A stretch of DNA of 64,000 nt from Ichthyophis bannanicus (Eukaryota; Chordata; Amphibia; Gymnophiona; Ichthyophiidae), in assembly GCA_033557465.1 (NCBI GenBank), contig CM066033.1:235106109-235170108 (forward strand), written 5' to 3'. This document shows, piece after piece, positions 34,101 through 46,300 of this stretch. The position numbers and the translations under genes are program-made. The number at the start of each line of letters is the position of its first letter. Positions within the stretch are counted from its first letter, which is position 1. The notes below the pieces were generated by a model. It saw only the letters and a program-made list of their open reading frames with translations. It was not told the DNA's origin and did no database searches.

Positions 34101-35822
34101 CTTGGGGAGGGTCAAGGTCTTCCTAGACAGCCTTTGCCGGATCACTACCTCGGCCTCTATTTCAGCTGCCTTGTCAGACATTGGCTTCCTGAACAAGTTC
34201 TCACCATTGCAGGGGACATTCATCAGCTTTTCTTGCACCCACTGCTCGAGGTACGAGGTTTGTAGCCATACCTGGCACCGGGTGCTGATGCCGGCAGCTG
34301 CCACCCTGGCCGCAGACTCGAACCTGTCATAGGCAGCCCTAGAGATGAATTTGGAACAGTCCCGGATGCCCATTGTCAGGGACTGGAATCTCTGCAGGGG
34401 TTCCCCGGTGAGGCCCACCGAGAACCCTGAAAGCTCCTGAAGCCCATGTACAGTTCATATGCCTATATCCGGCACCCGAGCATGGCGTCCTGATAACACT
34501 TGCAGTCCTGGACGTCAAGGGCCCGGGCCTCCCTGCCAGGGGGAACTGAAGAATAGTTTTTTTGGCTCTTCAGTTTCTGCATCGAGGACTCCACCTCCAT
34601 GGAGTTGTGTGGGAGTTGCGGCTTATGGAAACCAGGGCCCTTCCGGACCCATCCAGGCACCGACTGACCACCGTCACTGAGGCCGGGGTCTCCCACATCC
34701 TCTTCCAAGGATGGGTGGAACTGACACCATGACAGTCTCTTTGGGAGGAGACTCATATTACAGAATCTCGAGTTCCTCGGTGTGCAGATCTTCCTCCGAC
34801 TCCCTCTGGACCGAAAGAGCCCGAGCCATATCATGGATGAAGTCAAGAAAGACTATGTCCTCAGGTGGGGAATGGCACCGAGATTCTGGGGGAGATGGCT
34901 TGGAGGGGACATCCCTGTGCCAGGAGGTCTCCGGAAAGGCCTAGTCATCGGTTTCCAATTCGCATCCCAAGGGTGTCAAGGAATCACCCTCGGAGGTAGC
35001 CCTGAGGAACTGGGGCCCCCCCAGAGAATCTGGGGGTCGGACTCTCAAAACCTCGCCAGGGAGAACCGGATTCCCGAGGAACATGACCAAGACCTCGATC
35101 GACGTTGAGGACTTACCCGAGGCCGATGGCACTTGGTGCCCAGCTAGATACCCGGGGACTCCCCTGAGGTCAGGGGGCCGGGTGTCGGGGTCAATTACAT
35201 TGGAAGACCAGACATCAATGCCTGCTGCAAGGCCAGGATGGAGGAGATGCTCTGTTCCATGGCCACCATACGGGACTTGAGGCCCAATGGCTCTGCAGCT
35301 CTCAGTGTGGACACTGAGGGCCTCGAGTCTGACACAGACACTCTGGAGAGTGCATCCTCAAGGAGGACTACAGGACTCATGGATCCTGGTGTGGTCTCCG
35401 CCGACCGAGGACTCCAGTCTCGCGACTTTCGGAGGGCGCTGCTCAGAGTCGCCCATGTCCCACCGCGGGACTTTGCCAGCTTTCATTGGAGATACCTTGG
35501 CAGGCTTCGGTACCTTTCTCTTTTTCTTGGGAGGGTACAGAGTCATGCCGGAGGAGCCACTGCTGCAAGGATGCCCAGACCTCACGGGACTTGCTGGCTT
35601 TGGAGCTCAGAAATGAGGAAACAGGGGCAGAGTCAGATCTCGGGAACAGCTTCCCCTGCAACTCCGACCACTTTTTGTTTGTTTTGGGGGTCATGGCTTG
35701 GCACCAGTCGCAGGTGGAGCTATCGTGGTTCAGGCCCAGGCAGCGAAGACAGCAGTCATGAGTGTTGATAACTGAAATAGTCTGACTGCAGCGGTCGCAT
35801 TCCTTGAACCCATCGGGAGACA
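33850..35822 (-). pseudogene. DIRS gag pseudogene
   Basis: The N-terminal part near 35822-35700 reads MSPDGFKECDRCSQTISVIN followed by HDCCLRCLGLNHDSSTC, the gag Cys/His cluster. The Ser/acidic middle (35600-34850) is broken. The C-terminal part (34846-33900) has PQLPHNSMEVESSMQKLKSQ, then YDRFESAARVAAAGI and KTLTLPKKISSGEKSPF. It overlaps the RT-encoding frame at its end, as in the intact copy. Confidence 0.75.
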
Positions 35823-36322
35823 TGGTGGAACACCCAGTCGGGGTTGACGACCCCCAGGCGAAAAATGGCATGAAGGCTGGTCGAGGAGGAACCTCAAGGG
35901 AAAAAGGGAGTGAGAGCCGAGGATGACACCAAGGGTGCTGGCTTGAGGTGAGAAGGGAACAGGTACGCAAACCGGAGAATTAAGGATTTTTTAGAACTTT
36001 TTCTGGGGAAGTAGAGGACTACGTCTGTTGTGCTCTGCAGAAAAAAGGAGACTTAGCAAGATGGCACCCTTGGGCCGGAAGGGGACCACACATGCGTGGT
36101 AGCATTCCCAAAGGCTTTCTTTGAAAGCTGGGGAAATGCTCCTCGCAGGCTCCTTTTGGCACCGACTTCCCGCTTGCTCCTGGAGAAAGATGATTTAATA
36201 TGGTATATAGCTTCCAACACCTGCCATTTCCCATGCTAAATCTACTGTTTGTGATCAATTAGTGCCCTTGAGTTAAATAAAAAAGGCTAAAACTGCTTAC
36301 TATGCTGTTTTGTAAATATATG

Positions 36323-37180
36323 CCAAATAACAAAAAAAACCACCCCTAGTTGATTAATAAAAAATCTCTTCCCATACTTTTACTTAACCCTAAGTGGATA
36401 CAAAGTACATCAAAGCACTCACATAATCCAATGGACACTCCAAATACCAAATTTATTCACTAACATTTTCTGTTTGAAGTTTGCTATGCCCCTGAAGAAG
36501 CCCTACACGGGAGAAACAAAGATCTTTATTGGGCAGCTTAAGACAGCACGGTCTTGGAATAGGACAGTGGGCATTAGAAAGATAAGTACAGTATGCTGGC
36601 TGAATAGCTTGCTTAGTGTGTTTGGGATTACCCTACTGCTTTGTTTTGTTTTCAGGGCGCCGCTGTATCTGTCAGGCTGACTCCTTGCGAGCAGCTTTTG
36701 GCTCAGGCAGTGGAGAGTGAAGTTTGCTTATACCGTATGCAGTTGTTGAGTTTAAAGAGTGAAGCTTTCATCACACTGCATGTGGTTGTTTGAATTATAG
36801 AATTGCTGATACTCTTGATAAATTTAGCTCAATGAATAAGTTTATATTCTATAAAAAAATTAAAAAGTTATTTTTTGATGTTGTAGGTTGAGTGATGTAA
36901 CCTGTGTATTTAATGAATTAGGGGAGGTTTGTTTGTTTTTTAAGACCAGTGATGTTAGAGATGAGATTTCCCCTATGTCAATTCATTTTGCCACATAGAG
37001 GTAGCACTGGTCATAGTGAGGTTGTTTTTCTCCCCTTTAGTGAATAAATTTGGTATTTGGAGTGTCCATTGGTTTATATGAGTGCTTTAATGTACTTTGT
37101 ATCCATTTAGGGTTAAGTGAAAGTATGGGAAGAGATTTTTTTTTATTAATCAGCTAGGGGTGGGGTACTTTGTTATTTGT
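36323..37180. repeat. Inverted-repeat unit with hammerhead-like motif
   Basis: Arms at 36323-36462 and 37038-37180 are strong reverse complements of about 140 bp (TACCAAATTTATTCACTA / TAGTGAATAAATTTGGTA at the inner ends). Inside, at 36489-36516, CCCTGAAGAAGCCCTACACG followed by GGAGAAAC resembles the CUGANGA...GAAA core of hammerhead ribozymes reported in Penelope-like elements. No Penelope RT is present. Element type uncertain. Confidence 0.55.
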
Positions 37181-37579
37181 TATAGTATCTCTTAGTACAG
37201 TGCTGTTGGTCTGTAAATATATACTCCACGAAATCCAAATACAATTTTGTGTATGACCTTTTGATGGAAAATAATTTAATATACTTAGACTCATGGAGCC
37301 CTTGATGAAAGAGACTTATGCACTGCTATTAAAACAAGCATGCCCTTACTATTCTGCCGTTGCTAGATGTAGACCCTCTAGGCTTGGTGGGGTCACAACA
37401 CTTCTATTTAAATTTTCACTGCATACTAAGAAAATCACTTTCCCAACCTAGTCAATGCCCAAGACAGTTATGGTGTTTTGCTTACAGATTGTCCACCTGA
37501 CCTTGGAGCAACATCTTTGGCTGTATTGGAAGGCTTTTTGTAGAGATCTCTAGTCCTAATTTAGATATTGGTGTGGAAA
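37181..37579. other. Unrecognised sequence
   Basis: No supported feature. Confidence 0.3.
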
Positions 37580-39084
37580 TTAAACTCCCCTAGAATAATC
37601 AAGTTCTGATACTTAGTAAAGATAAAACATCTCTCCCCTTAAAGGAGGAACAAAGTTTTCAGCAACATATTATGATCCCCACACAGTGAGAAGTCATACC
37701 TTAGACCTAATCTTTACAAGTGAAAATGTGTCAATGCAGGCAGATAGGTTGTCTACCAATACATTCTCTTGGACAGTTCATTATCTGGTCCTTGGTCATA
37801 TTAATTTGAACAACAGGAAGGACACATCCCTTTAAAGACTTCCCCGGCTGAAGCTTCTTTTGTAGGTGGCAGGATCTTGACTTTATGCATTTGATTAACC
37901 TATCCCATCAGGATATGAACTTGTTCCCCTCTCTCTCTCTCTAGAAGAGCAGGTAATCCATTGGAATAAGTCTTATACAAAAACTTTAGATATAATAGTT
38001 GTCTGCTGCAATGAGGCCACTGGATCTTCCTGCCACTCCTCTTCTTAGTACAAATGCATACCTGCACTTACAGAAAAGACATGTTAGGGAGGTAGAGACA
38101 CATTGGCATAAAACTCATTCAAAGCTGATTTGAATATATGTAAGATAGGGCATGCTGAATACAATCAGGTAGTACAGTTAACAAAAAAGGCTAACCAGGA
38201 GGGTGCACATTCTAAACATTTATTCAGATGTTCATGATCTGTCCATAATTTCTAACTCCATTGATGAAGATCCCACCCTTAATCTAACAGCAGATGTTTT
38301 GGCAATTTCTCTGAAATTACACCTAGAATAACCACCAATAATTGTATGCAGAAAGCGGGCAGTTTGAATGATTTTTTTTACTTTTCCACTAGACCAGGGG
38401 TCTGCAACCTTTAAGACGTAAAGAGCCACTTGGACCCGTTTCCGAAGGGAAAAAAAAAACTGGGAGCCGCAAAACCATTGCGACATTTAAAACAAATCTA
38501 ACACTGCATATATTGTTTCTTACCTTAATGCTATATACGACCCCCTACTTTTCCTGTTAAAATATAGGTGTTTGGCCTATACTCGCCGTATAAGACTACC
38601 CCTCTTCCTTCACACACCAAAAAAAAAAAGCCAGAAAATATCACAACAACAAGTAACAATATTTGATTTCAAAATTATGATGATTTTGTAGTCAAATCAC
38701 TAATATGAAATAAAATTATTTTTTCTACCTTTGTTGTCTGACCAATTTATTCTTTGATCATGCTGGTCCCGATCTGAGGCTTCTGCTTTCCTGTCTTCTC
38801 TTAGCTCTCTTTCTGTGGTCTATGGTCCATCTGCCATTTCTTATCTCTTTCGTTTTCTTCACTTCTTTCCATCAGCCTATTTCCAGTCCCAGTAACCCTC
38901 CCCAATATCAGCCCCTTTCCAGTCCTCACTCCCAGTACCTTCAGTGCTAATCCCCCCTCAACCCCATTACCAGTGCTAGCCTCCCCTAATCAGCCCAATA
39001 CCAGTCCTACCCCCCATCAGCTCATTACCAGTCCTAGCCTCCCCTAATCAGCTCATTTCCAGTGCTCGTCCCCTCAACCCCATT

Positions 39085-40005
39085 ACCAGTGCTCCATCCC
39101 TCCATGTCAGCCACCTCCCTCCCTCCATCCATATCAGCTCCCTCTCTCCATGTCAGCCCCCTCCATCCCTCCATGTCAGCCCCCCTCCCTCCATCCATAT
39201 CAGCTCCCTCCCTCCATGTCAGCCCCCTCCATACCTCCATTTAAGCCCCCTCCCTCCATCCATATCAGCTCCCTCCCTCCATGTCAGCCCCCCTCCCTCC
39301 ATCCATCCATATCAGCTCCCTCCCTCCATGTCAGCCCCCCTCCCTCCATGTCAGCCCCCTCCATCCCTCCATGTCAGCCCCCTCCCTCCATCCATCCATA
39401 TCAGCTCCCTCCCTCCATATCTGCTCCCTCCCTCCATGTCAGCCCCCCTCCCTCCATGTCAGCCCCCCTCCCTCCCTCCATCCATATCTGCTCCCTCCCT
39501 CCATGTCAGCCCCTCCCTCCATCCATATCAGCTCCCTCCCTCCATGTCAGCCCCCCTCCCTCCATCCATCCATGTCAGCCCCCCTCCCTCCATGTCAGCC
39601 CCCCTCCCTCCATCCATCCATATCTGCTCCCTCCCTCCATGTCAGCCCCCCTCCCTCCATGTCAGCCCCCCTCCCTCCATCCATCCATATATGCTCCCTC
39701 CCTCCATGTCAGCCCCCCTCCCTCCATCCATCCATATCTGCTCCCTCCCTCCATGTCAGCCCCCCTCCCTTCATGTCAGCCCCCCTCCCTCCATCCATCC
39801 ATATCAGCTCCCTCCCTCCATGTCTGCCCCCCTCCCTCCATCCATCCATCCATATCTGCTCCCTCCCTCCATGTCAGCCCCCTCCCTCCATCCATCCATC
39901 CATATCAGCTCCCTCCCTCCATGTCAGCCCCCCTCCCTCCATCCATCCATCCATATCTGCTCCCTCCCTCCATGTCAGCCCCCCTCCCTCCATGTCAGCT
40001 CCCTC
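39085..40005. repeat. CCCTCCCTCCATGTCAG minisatellite
   Basis: Units such as CTCCCTCCCTCCATGTCAGC and CCATCCATATCAGCTCCCTC alternate for about 920 bp with (CCAT)n expansions. The periodic sequence keeps long frames open in several phases; these are artefacts of repetition. Confidence 0.92.
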
Positions 40006-40265
40006 CCTTCTTCTGCAGCCGCGGCTCCCTGCCTTTTAGGGAACCGCGGCTGTGCTTTTAAAATCATCTCGGAGCCCTTCCTGTCTTGACGGGCTCCGTG
40101 CAGCATTGTCCCGCCTCTAAAGGAAGTTGTTTACCACTTCCTTTGGAGGCGGGACAATGCTGCACGGAGCCCGTCAAGACAGGAAGGGCTCCGAGATGAT
40201 TTTAAAAGCACAGCCGCGGTTCCCTAAGAGGCAGGGAGCCGCGGCTGCAGAAGAAGGGAGGGAGC
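39999..40265. repeat. Long near-perfect palindrome in hAT
   Basis: Arms of about 125 bp (left from CTCCCTCCCTTCTTCTGCAG, right ending in its complement) fold around TGTTTACC near 40129-40136. A single-base or two-base mismatch occurs near CCTTTTAGG / CCTAAGAGG. RNA across it would be a perfect-looking dsRNA hairpin. Confidence 0.9.
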
Positions 40266-41035
40266 CCATAACGCCATAAATACCGGGCGGGCAGTGTGCT
40301 CCGGAGCCGCGGCAAAGGTGAGAAAGAGCCGCATGCGGCTCCGGAGCCGCGGGTTGCCGACCCCTGCACTAGACCATGCAACTATAACACAATCTCCACT
40401 GCAGGAGAAAAACTTCCTGCTTGGGTAGCCTTTGGAAAGCCTTTAATCCTATTACTAGTGCAAGCATCTTGTCTCATTATGGACTGTTAAAAAAGACTTA
40501 TCTGCCCTGGAAGACCCTAGTCCAGCCCCTACGATTAAGAATTTACAGGCCAAGCTAACCCCTTATATATTTTCCAAGATGAAAAAAACAGCCTTACTTT
40601 GGGATTGGCACTTTGTGGAAAAAAGCACACTTGCTGAAAAAAATCTGTTTCATCAGACCGTTCTTACTACTGTCCTATTTCCAGTTTGGCTTTCCTGTCT
40701 AAAATCTCGGAAACATCAATCTCTCTTCAATTAAATTCTTATTTAAATAAGATCAGTACAGTCCATTCCAATCAGGATTTAGGAAACATTAAAACTGAAA
40801 CAACGGGACTTCCGGTGATGTCAGCGGACCAAATGGCGGCGTGATAAGTGAGCTCTGCCGTTAAAGCCAGTCTAACGGAGATAAAAAGCCCCTAAAGAAG
40901 TGAGGCAGAGATAAAATGCAGGGGAAATAAACTCTGAACACCCCAACTCGGTGCCGAAGGATGTGTAGGCAGTGCTCCCCTCATAAAACTGACCGATCGG
41001 TGGCGAGGTGAGCTGGTGTGGGAAACCGCATGGTT

Positions 41036-41160
41036 TCTTGGGGAAACTGCTAGGTACATATGACCTAGATTGGCCACTGTTGGAAACAGAATACTGGGCT
41101 TGATGGACCTTGGTCTGACCCAGTATGGCATATCTTATGTTCTTATGTTCTTATGGCTGT
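41036..41160 (-). repeat. Retroposon fragment inside L1 5' UTR
   Basis: It is the minus-strand version of the sequence at 19905-20085: in minus sense CATAAGAACATAAGATATGC, then CTGGGTCAGACCAAGGTCCA, then CAACAGTGGCCAATCTAGG. The end carries a TTATGTTCTTATG repeat (41138-41156). Confidence 0.6.
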
Positions 41161-41760
41161 TCAGTGCGGCAGACGGAGTGGTCCTAGCAAACACGCATGC
41201 AGGAGGAGGGCCGGTGAATGCAGATGGCGAAATCCTAGTGTCTGTGAGAGGCAAATCGTGGGAGCAGAAGCAGAGGAGCCACCTGAGAAGGAGACAGATG
41301 AGTGAGTCGAGGTGCCAGCTGTTCCGGCGGGGGTCTGAGAAGCCACGTGATCACACGGGAGAGCACGCGGCGAAGGGGAGGCCTGACATCCTGAGAGAGG
41401 GAGAGACAGGGTCAGCGGCCGGCAGCAAAACAGCACGACAAGGGAGAAAAGCGCACTATAAGGCTGGGAAGCCGGTGAACTAAAGAGGCTCGGGAGAAGT
41501 GAAGAGCCAGAGAGGTGGTGGACAGAGAGAGGAGGGGGAGAAAACTGTGCGGCAAACAAATAAAGAAATTCCCATTTAAAGCTAAACCAAGAAGGGGGGG
41601 AACTAATATCAAGGACCCACAACAATCTTCAGCCATACAAAGAAATACAAAAAACACTGGGCCAGCTAAATATAAAGGAAAAAAACTGATAAAAGCGCTG
41701 TAAGAATACAAAGGGGGAAAAAGTACTCTGGTGGTCCATTCAGGTGCAGGGGGCAAGATG

Positions 41761-42836
41761 GACAAGTCTAAAGGAGGAACATCCACAAAGAAAAAATTGG
41801 CGGAATTCAGATCTCCATATGCCACATCGGGAGGAGGCAAGGAAGGAGAGAAGGAGGGCAAAGCGGCAGCTGAGCAAGCGGCAGAGCCAGCGGAGGAGAT
41901 GGAGAGTTCCTGGGGCCCGGGAGTGGCGGATATGATTAAGATGTGGTTGAATGAGCTAAAAGAAGTATTAAAAGTGGAGATCAGTGGAGTTAAAAACTAA
42001 TTGAAAGAGACATTGCAATCTTTTAGAAAGGACATAGCGGACCTGGGATCTCGGGTAGAGGAAACAGAAAATCAGTTGGAACAATATGGAGATGCTTTGG
42101 CAGATCTTCAAAGAGACTGGGAGGAGCTCAAGCAAGTTCACGAAGACTTAAAAGAGAAGACAGAGGACCTGGAAGATCGGTCCAGGAGAAGTAATATAAG
42201 AGTGAGAGGAGTGCCAGAGGATCCCAAGTATAATAATTGTGAAGATGTCATTATAAAAAAGTGTTTGAGGCATTGTTACAAGCAGCAGACCTCGAAGAGA
42301 GAGGGGAAGAGGAACACCTGCAAATTGGGAGGGCGCATAGGGGATTGGGGCCCATAAGAGATAATCACCCAAGAGATATCGTGGTGTGTCTGAGATCCTT
42401 TAAAATTAAAGAAAAACTATTGAAAGCGGCACGGAAATTGGGACATTTTAAATGGGAAGGTCAGGTGGTGGAGTTGTTCCAGGATCTCTCCTTAGGCACA
42501 TTGCAGCGTCGAAGAGAGATGAAGGAAGTGACGGCCTATTTGAGGAGGGAGGAGGCAAGATACAGATGGCTGTATCCATTCGGCCTTCTAATCACAGCAA
42601 ATGGCATATTGCAAAAGGTCAAGAACTGCAAGGAAGCTTGGGGAATGCTCGGAGACATGGGACTATCCAATCTGCCAGGCGGCAAGGGGAACCAAACAGG
42701 AACCAAGAAAGCTACGACATCGGGGATTAAGGCAGCCAATCGGAGGTGGCACAGAGCACCAATCAATAGCCAGAGGGTAGAGAGACTGACCAACAGTTGC
42801 CAAAACGCACCAGAGAAGGCGAAGGACATTGGCTGA
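41761..42836 (+). pseudogene. L1 ORF1 (RNA-binding protein) pseudogene
   Basis: ORF1p forms coiled-coil trimers that coat L1 RNA. The first part (41758-41998) has a basic N-terminus and an Ala/Glu-rich linker and stops at a TAA at 41998. From 42001 the coiled coil continues (LGSRVEETENQLEQYGDALA) into DLEDRSRRSNIRVRGVPED, the entry to the RRM domain. A frameshift near 42260 moves coding to the frame ending at 42836, with the C-terminal domain 'FGLLITANGILQKVKNCKEA'. One stop and at least one frameshift make it non-functional. The layout matches vertebrate L1/Tx1 ORF1. Confidence 0.85.
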
Positions 42837-43359
42837 AGGGAAAGATTCCGGTTCCCCAGGCATCAGATGAATCAATAACCGAACTGTATTGTGGGTCATT
42901 GATAAGCGACTGGTAAGGGAGGTTGTGGGTAGGGTAGGGGAGGAGGGAGGAGTGGGGGGAGAAGGGGAGGAACAAGGCGAGAAGTTAAGAGAGGGGCAGA
43001 GAGTCCTGGATTAACGGGAGCATAATAATTGGGAATTTAAAGAAGGGAGAGGGTAGAGGGGAGTGGAGCAGCGGTGAGATTAGTTAAGAGGGGAGTTAGA
43101 AGGGACAGAGGAGTGGGGCAAGAAGGGGGTGATCCAAGAAGGGTGGGATGAGAAGGGTGGGTCAGGCTGAGACAGGAGAGGTGGGGAAAGCACACAAAGA
43201 GGGGGGAGGGGGGAATAGGAAGATAAGGGCAGGCTGAGGTCTGATTGATAGTCACGATCTATGGAAGTCGAATCTCCAAGTAGGGGACGAGGGAGGGGGG
43301 AGGGGGAAGGGAATAGGGGGCAAGAGAGAGGGGGGGCAGCAAACAATTAAGGTGAGTTA

Positions 43360-46300
43360 AAAATATCATTAAATGTAAAAGGGCTTAATTCGCCATTTAA
43401 AAGACAGAAACTGTACAAAGAAATAACACGCCAAAAGGCATCGGTGGTATACAGGAAACACACCTCACCAGGGTGACAGAACATTTGGTAAAGTTTAAAG
43501 GCTATGGGGTCTGTGTCTTTGCATCAAACACAATAGAAAAAAAGAAGGGAGGTGCTGCAATTTTTATAAACTCAACAGTAAAGATGGAACTACAGAAAGT
43601 AGTCAGGGATAAAGCAGGGAGATATGTGCTAATGCAGTTAAAAATTGGGAATGAGTGGTACTGTCTGATGAATGTATATGCACCCACAGGGATGCAAGGA
43701 GAATTCTGGACAAAGCTTAATGAAGAGGTGGGGAAGCTAGGAGCAGGTATTCTTATATGTGGTGGGGATTTCAATTTAACCTGAAACCCAGCTAGAGATG
43801 CTATGGGGAAAAGAGAGGGCAAGAGAGCAGATAGACGCAAATATCATCATTTTGTAACACAGCATTGTTTAATCGATGCCTGGAAATTCCAGCATCCTAG
43901 GAAAAGACAATTCTCATACTTCTCCCCGGTACATGGATCATATTCTAGAATAGATGCTATTTGGATAACCAAGGAGAGGCTGGGAAGAATTAAAGGGGCG
44001 GAGATGGATTCTATAACGTGGTCAGACCACGCTTTAGTGGAAGTTAGAATGGAAATAGAGGGTGAGGAGAAGGGCATGCAGTTTTGGAGGCTGAATGAAT
44101 CTTTACTAGAAGATGTAAAGGTTAGAGACAAAATAGAGCGAGAAACTAGAGAATATTTTAGGTGGAACGATAACGGGGAAGTGGCGTGGGGGGGAGTTTG
44201 GGATGGATACAAGGCAGTAGTGAGAGGGGTTCTGATTAAATGGGGAGCAAGTAAAAGGAAGGAAAGGGAGAAAAGAGATAGGGAATTGCGAGAAAGGTTA
44301 ATGGAATTGGAAGAATTAGATGCGCAGGACAGAAAAGGAACATACAGGGGGCAAGTGTTGGAGGTAAGAGCGCAAATTAATGCAATGCAGGCTGACACTA
44401 TACGGTACCACATGCAGCTTTTGAGAGGAATTTTTTGAGGGAGGCAATAAAGCTGGGAGATACATGGCGCAGAAATTGAAACAACGGAAGTTGCGATCAC
44501 ACATACTGAAAGTTAGAGATGCAGGAAGGAAAACAGTTTCGAAAGATGGGGAAATTAGAGAAGCTTTTAAGAGCTTTTATCAATCGCTCTACAAGGCGAG
44601 GAACCCCCCCCCAGAGTTGGACAGGGTACAAAGCTACTTAGATTCCATACAGCTACCAAACTTGGATGAGGAAGAACAAAGAGTTAAATAGAGCCTTAAA
44701 AGAGAAGGACGTTTTGAAAGCCATAAAGCAGTTGAAAGTGGATAAGGCACCAGGACTAGATGGGCTAACAGCGAGGTTCTACAGGTGGTTTGTAGAGGTA
44801 CTAATTAAGCCCTTAGTGCGGCTCTTCAATTTAACAAGGGAGGGAGGTCTATTGGCAAGCACTATGGGATGGGCAGGCATTACAGTAATTCACAAAGCAG
44901 GAAAGGATCCACAGGAATGCTCATCGTATAGACCTATTTCACTACTAAATCTAGACGCCAAATTATTGGCTAAAATTTTGGCTACGCATTTAAATAGGTT
45001 CCTAGGGAAATTGGTACATCAAGACCAAGCGAGATTTATACCTGGTAGGCAGGTAGTGGATAATATCCGGAAGACACTCAATACCATCTGGTCGATTGGA
45101 AAAAGCAAGGAGGAGGCCTTGCTGTTGTCCCTGAATGCAGAGAAGGCCTTTGATCAAGCATCTTGGCCTTTTCTGTTTCAGGTAATGGAAAGAATGGGGC
45201 TGGGAGGAGAATTCAAGGGTTGGGTACAAGCACTATCAATCAATCCAAAAGCCTGCGTTCGGGTCAATGGTGCGTATTCAACATTCTTCGAACAGGGGAG
45301 GGGGACGAGGCAGGGATGCCCTCTGTCACCATTATTGTTTGCGATCTCCGTGGAGCCGTTTGTGGAAAGGGTAAGACAACAATCAGATGTGAAGGGTATA
45401 GCAGTAGGAAAGTATGAACATAAAATATAGTTGTTCGCGGACGATATTATAATGAGTGTGACTAGACCAGGGTTCACTTTACCAATTTTAATGTGGGAAT
45501 TAGAATATGGCAGAATGTCGGGATTTACTATTAACTGGGTAAAATCTGAAATATTAAACCTGTCAATAAAAAAGGAAGAGCAGGAACTAATGCAAATGAA
45601 ATACCCATTTAGGTGGGCGCGGGGGTCGATTCGATACTTAGAGGTCCATATAAGTAACAGGTTGGAAGCATTATATGACTTAAATTATTTAAAACTCTTT
45701 GGGCGAGTGGCGAGTTGGTTGAATGAGTGGGGACAAGGATATATATCCTGGTTTGGACGTATACCTGTTATAAAGATGTTATTGCCTAGATTCCTATTCC
45801 TGTTCCAAACATTGCCAATACAGGTGCCATATAGAAAGTTGAAGCAGCTGCAAAAACTCATTAATCGCTTTATTTGGCAAAATAGGAGTCCCAGGGTAGC
45901 AATGTCGGTCATTCAGAGAGCAAAGGGGGAGGGGGGGTTGGGGGTCCCTAACTTTAAAAAATATTATGAAGCAGCACAGCTGAAAACTATTTATGATTGG
46001 CACCGGGAGAAACAGAAGCCTGGGTCCAAATGGAAGAGGACTCAGTAAAGGGAGTGGGGTTCGAGAGATTAGTATGGAAAGGTAGTAAAGTATTGGAAGG
46101 GGCCAAATTAAACCCCCTAATAGCGCATAGCATGACGGTTTGGAAACAGAACAGAAAAATCTTAATACAGGATAAAGAATGCTCACAAGGGATGACATTA
46201 ATGGCATGTTTTGAGAGGGGGCAGGGACCAGGAGTGAGTGTATTGCGAAGATGGGCAAACTCGGGGCTTACATATATTTCCCAAATAGTGGTAAGGAATG

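Larger units (their letters stand above)
30446..36187 (-). mobile_element. DIRS retrotransposon, complete length, decayed
   Basis: It has the same architecture as the 47706-53484 copy: left terminal repeat 30446-30650, internal complementary region 30708-30830, coding on the minus strand in the order recombinase, RT/RNase H and gag from left to right, and right terminal repeat 36035-36187. The right repeat lacks about 20 bp near its outer end (…GGCACCGAC then TTCCCGCTTGCTCC). All three proteins are broken by stops and frameshifts. Confidence 0.9.
38395..40366 (+). mobile_element. Non-autonomous hAT with minisatellite and hairpin
   Basis: Termini CAGGGGTCTGCAACCTTTAA and, inverted, CAGGGGTCGGCAACCCGCGG are flanked by the perfect 8-bp duplication CACTAGAC (38387-38394 and 40367-40374). 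It contains the CCAGTCCTAG-type module at 38875-39080, a C-rich minisatellite and a long palindrome near the right end. No transposase. It interrupts the plus-strand LINE. Confidence 0.92.

Noticed and set aside
39150..40089. Open frames of 250-300 codons in three phases
   Set aside because: They lie wholly in the CCCTCCCTCCATGTCAG minisatellite, and all phases are open because the repeat lacks stop words. No start context or domain.
40005..40265. microRNA precursor
   Set aside because: The hairpin is far longer and more perfect than a microRNA precursor and belongs to a transposon. It is reported as a possible dsRNA source instead.
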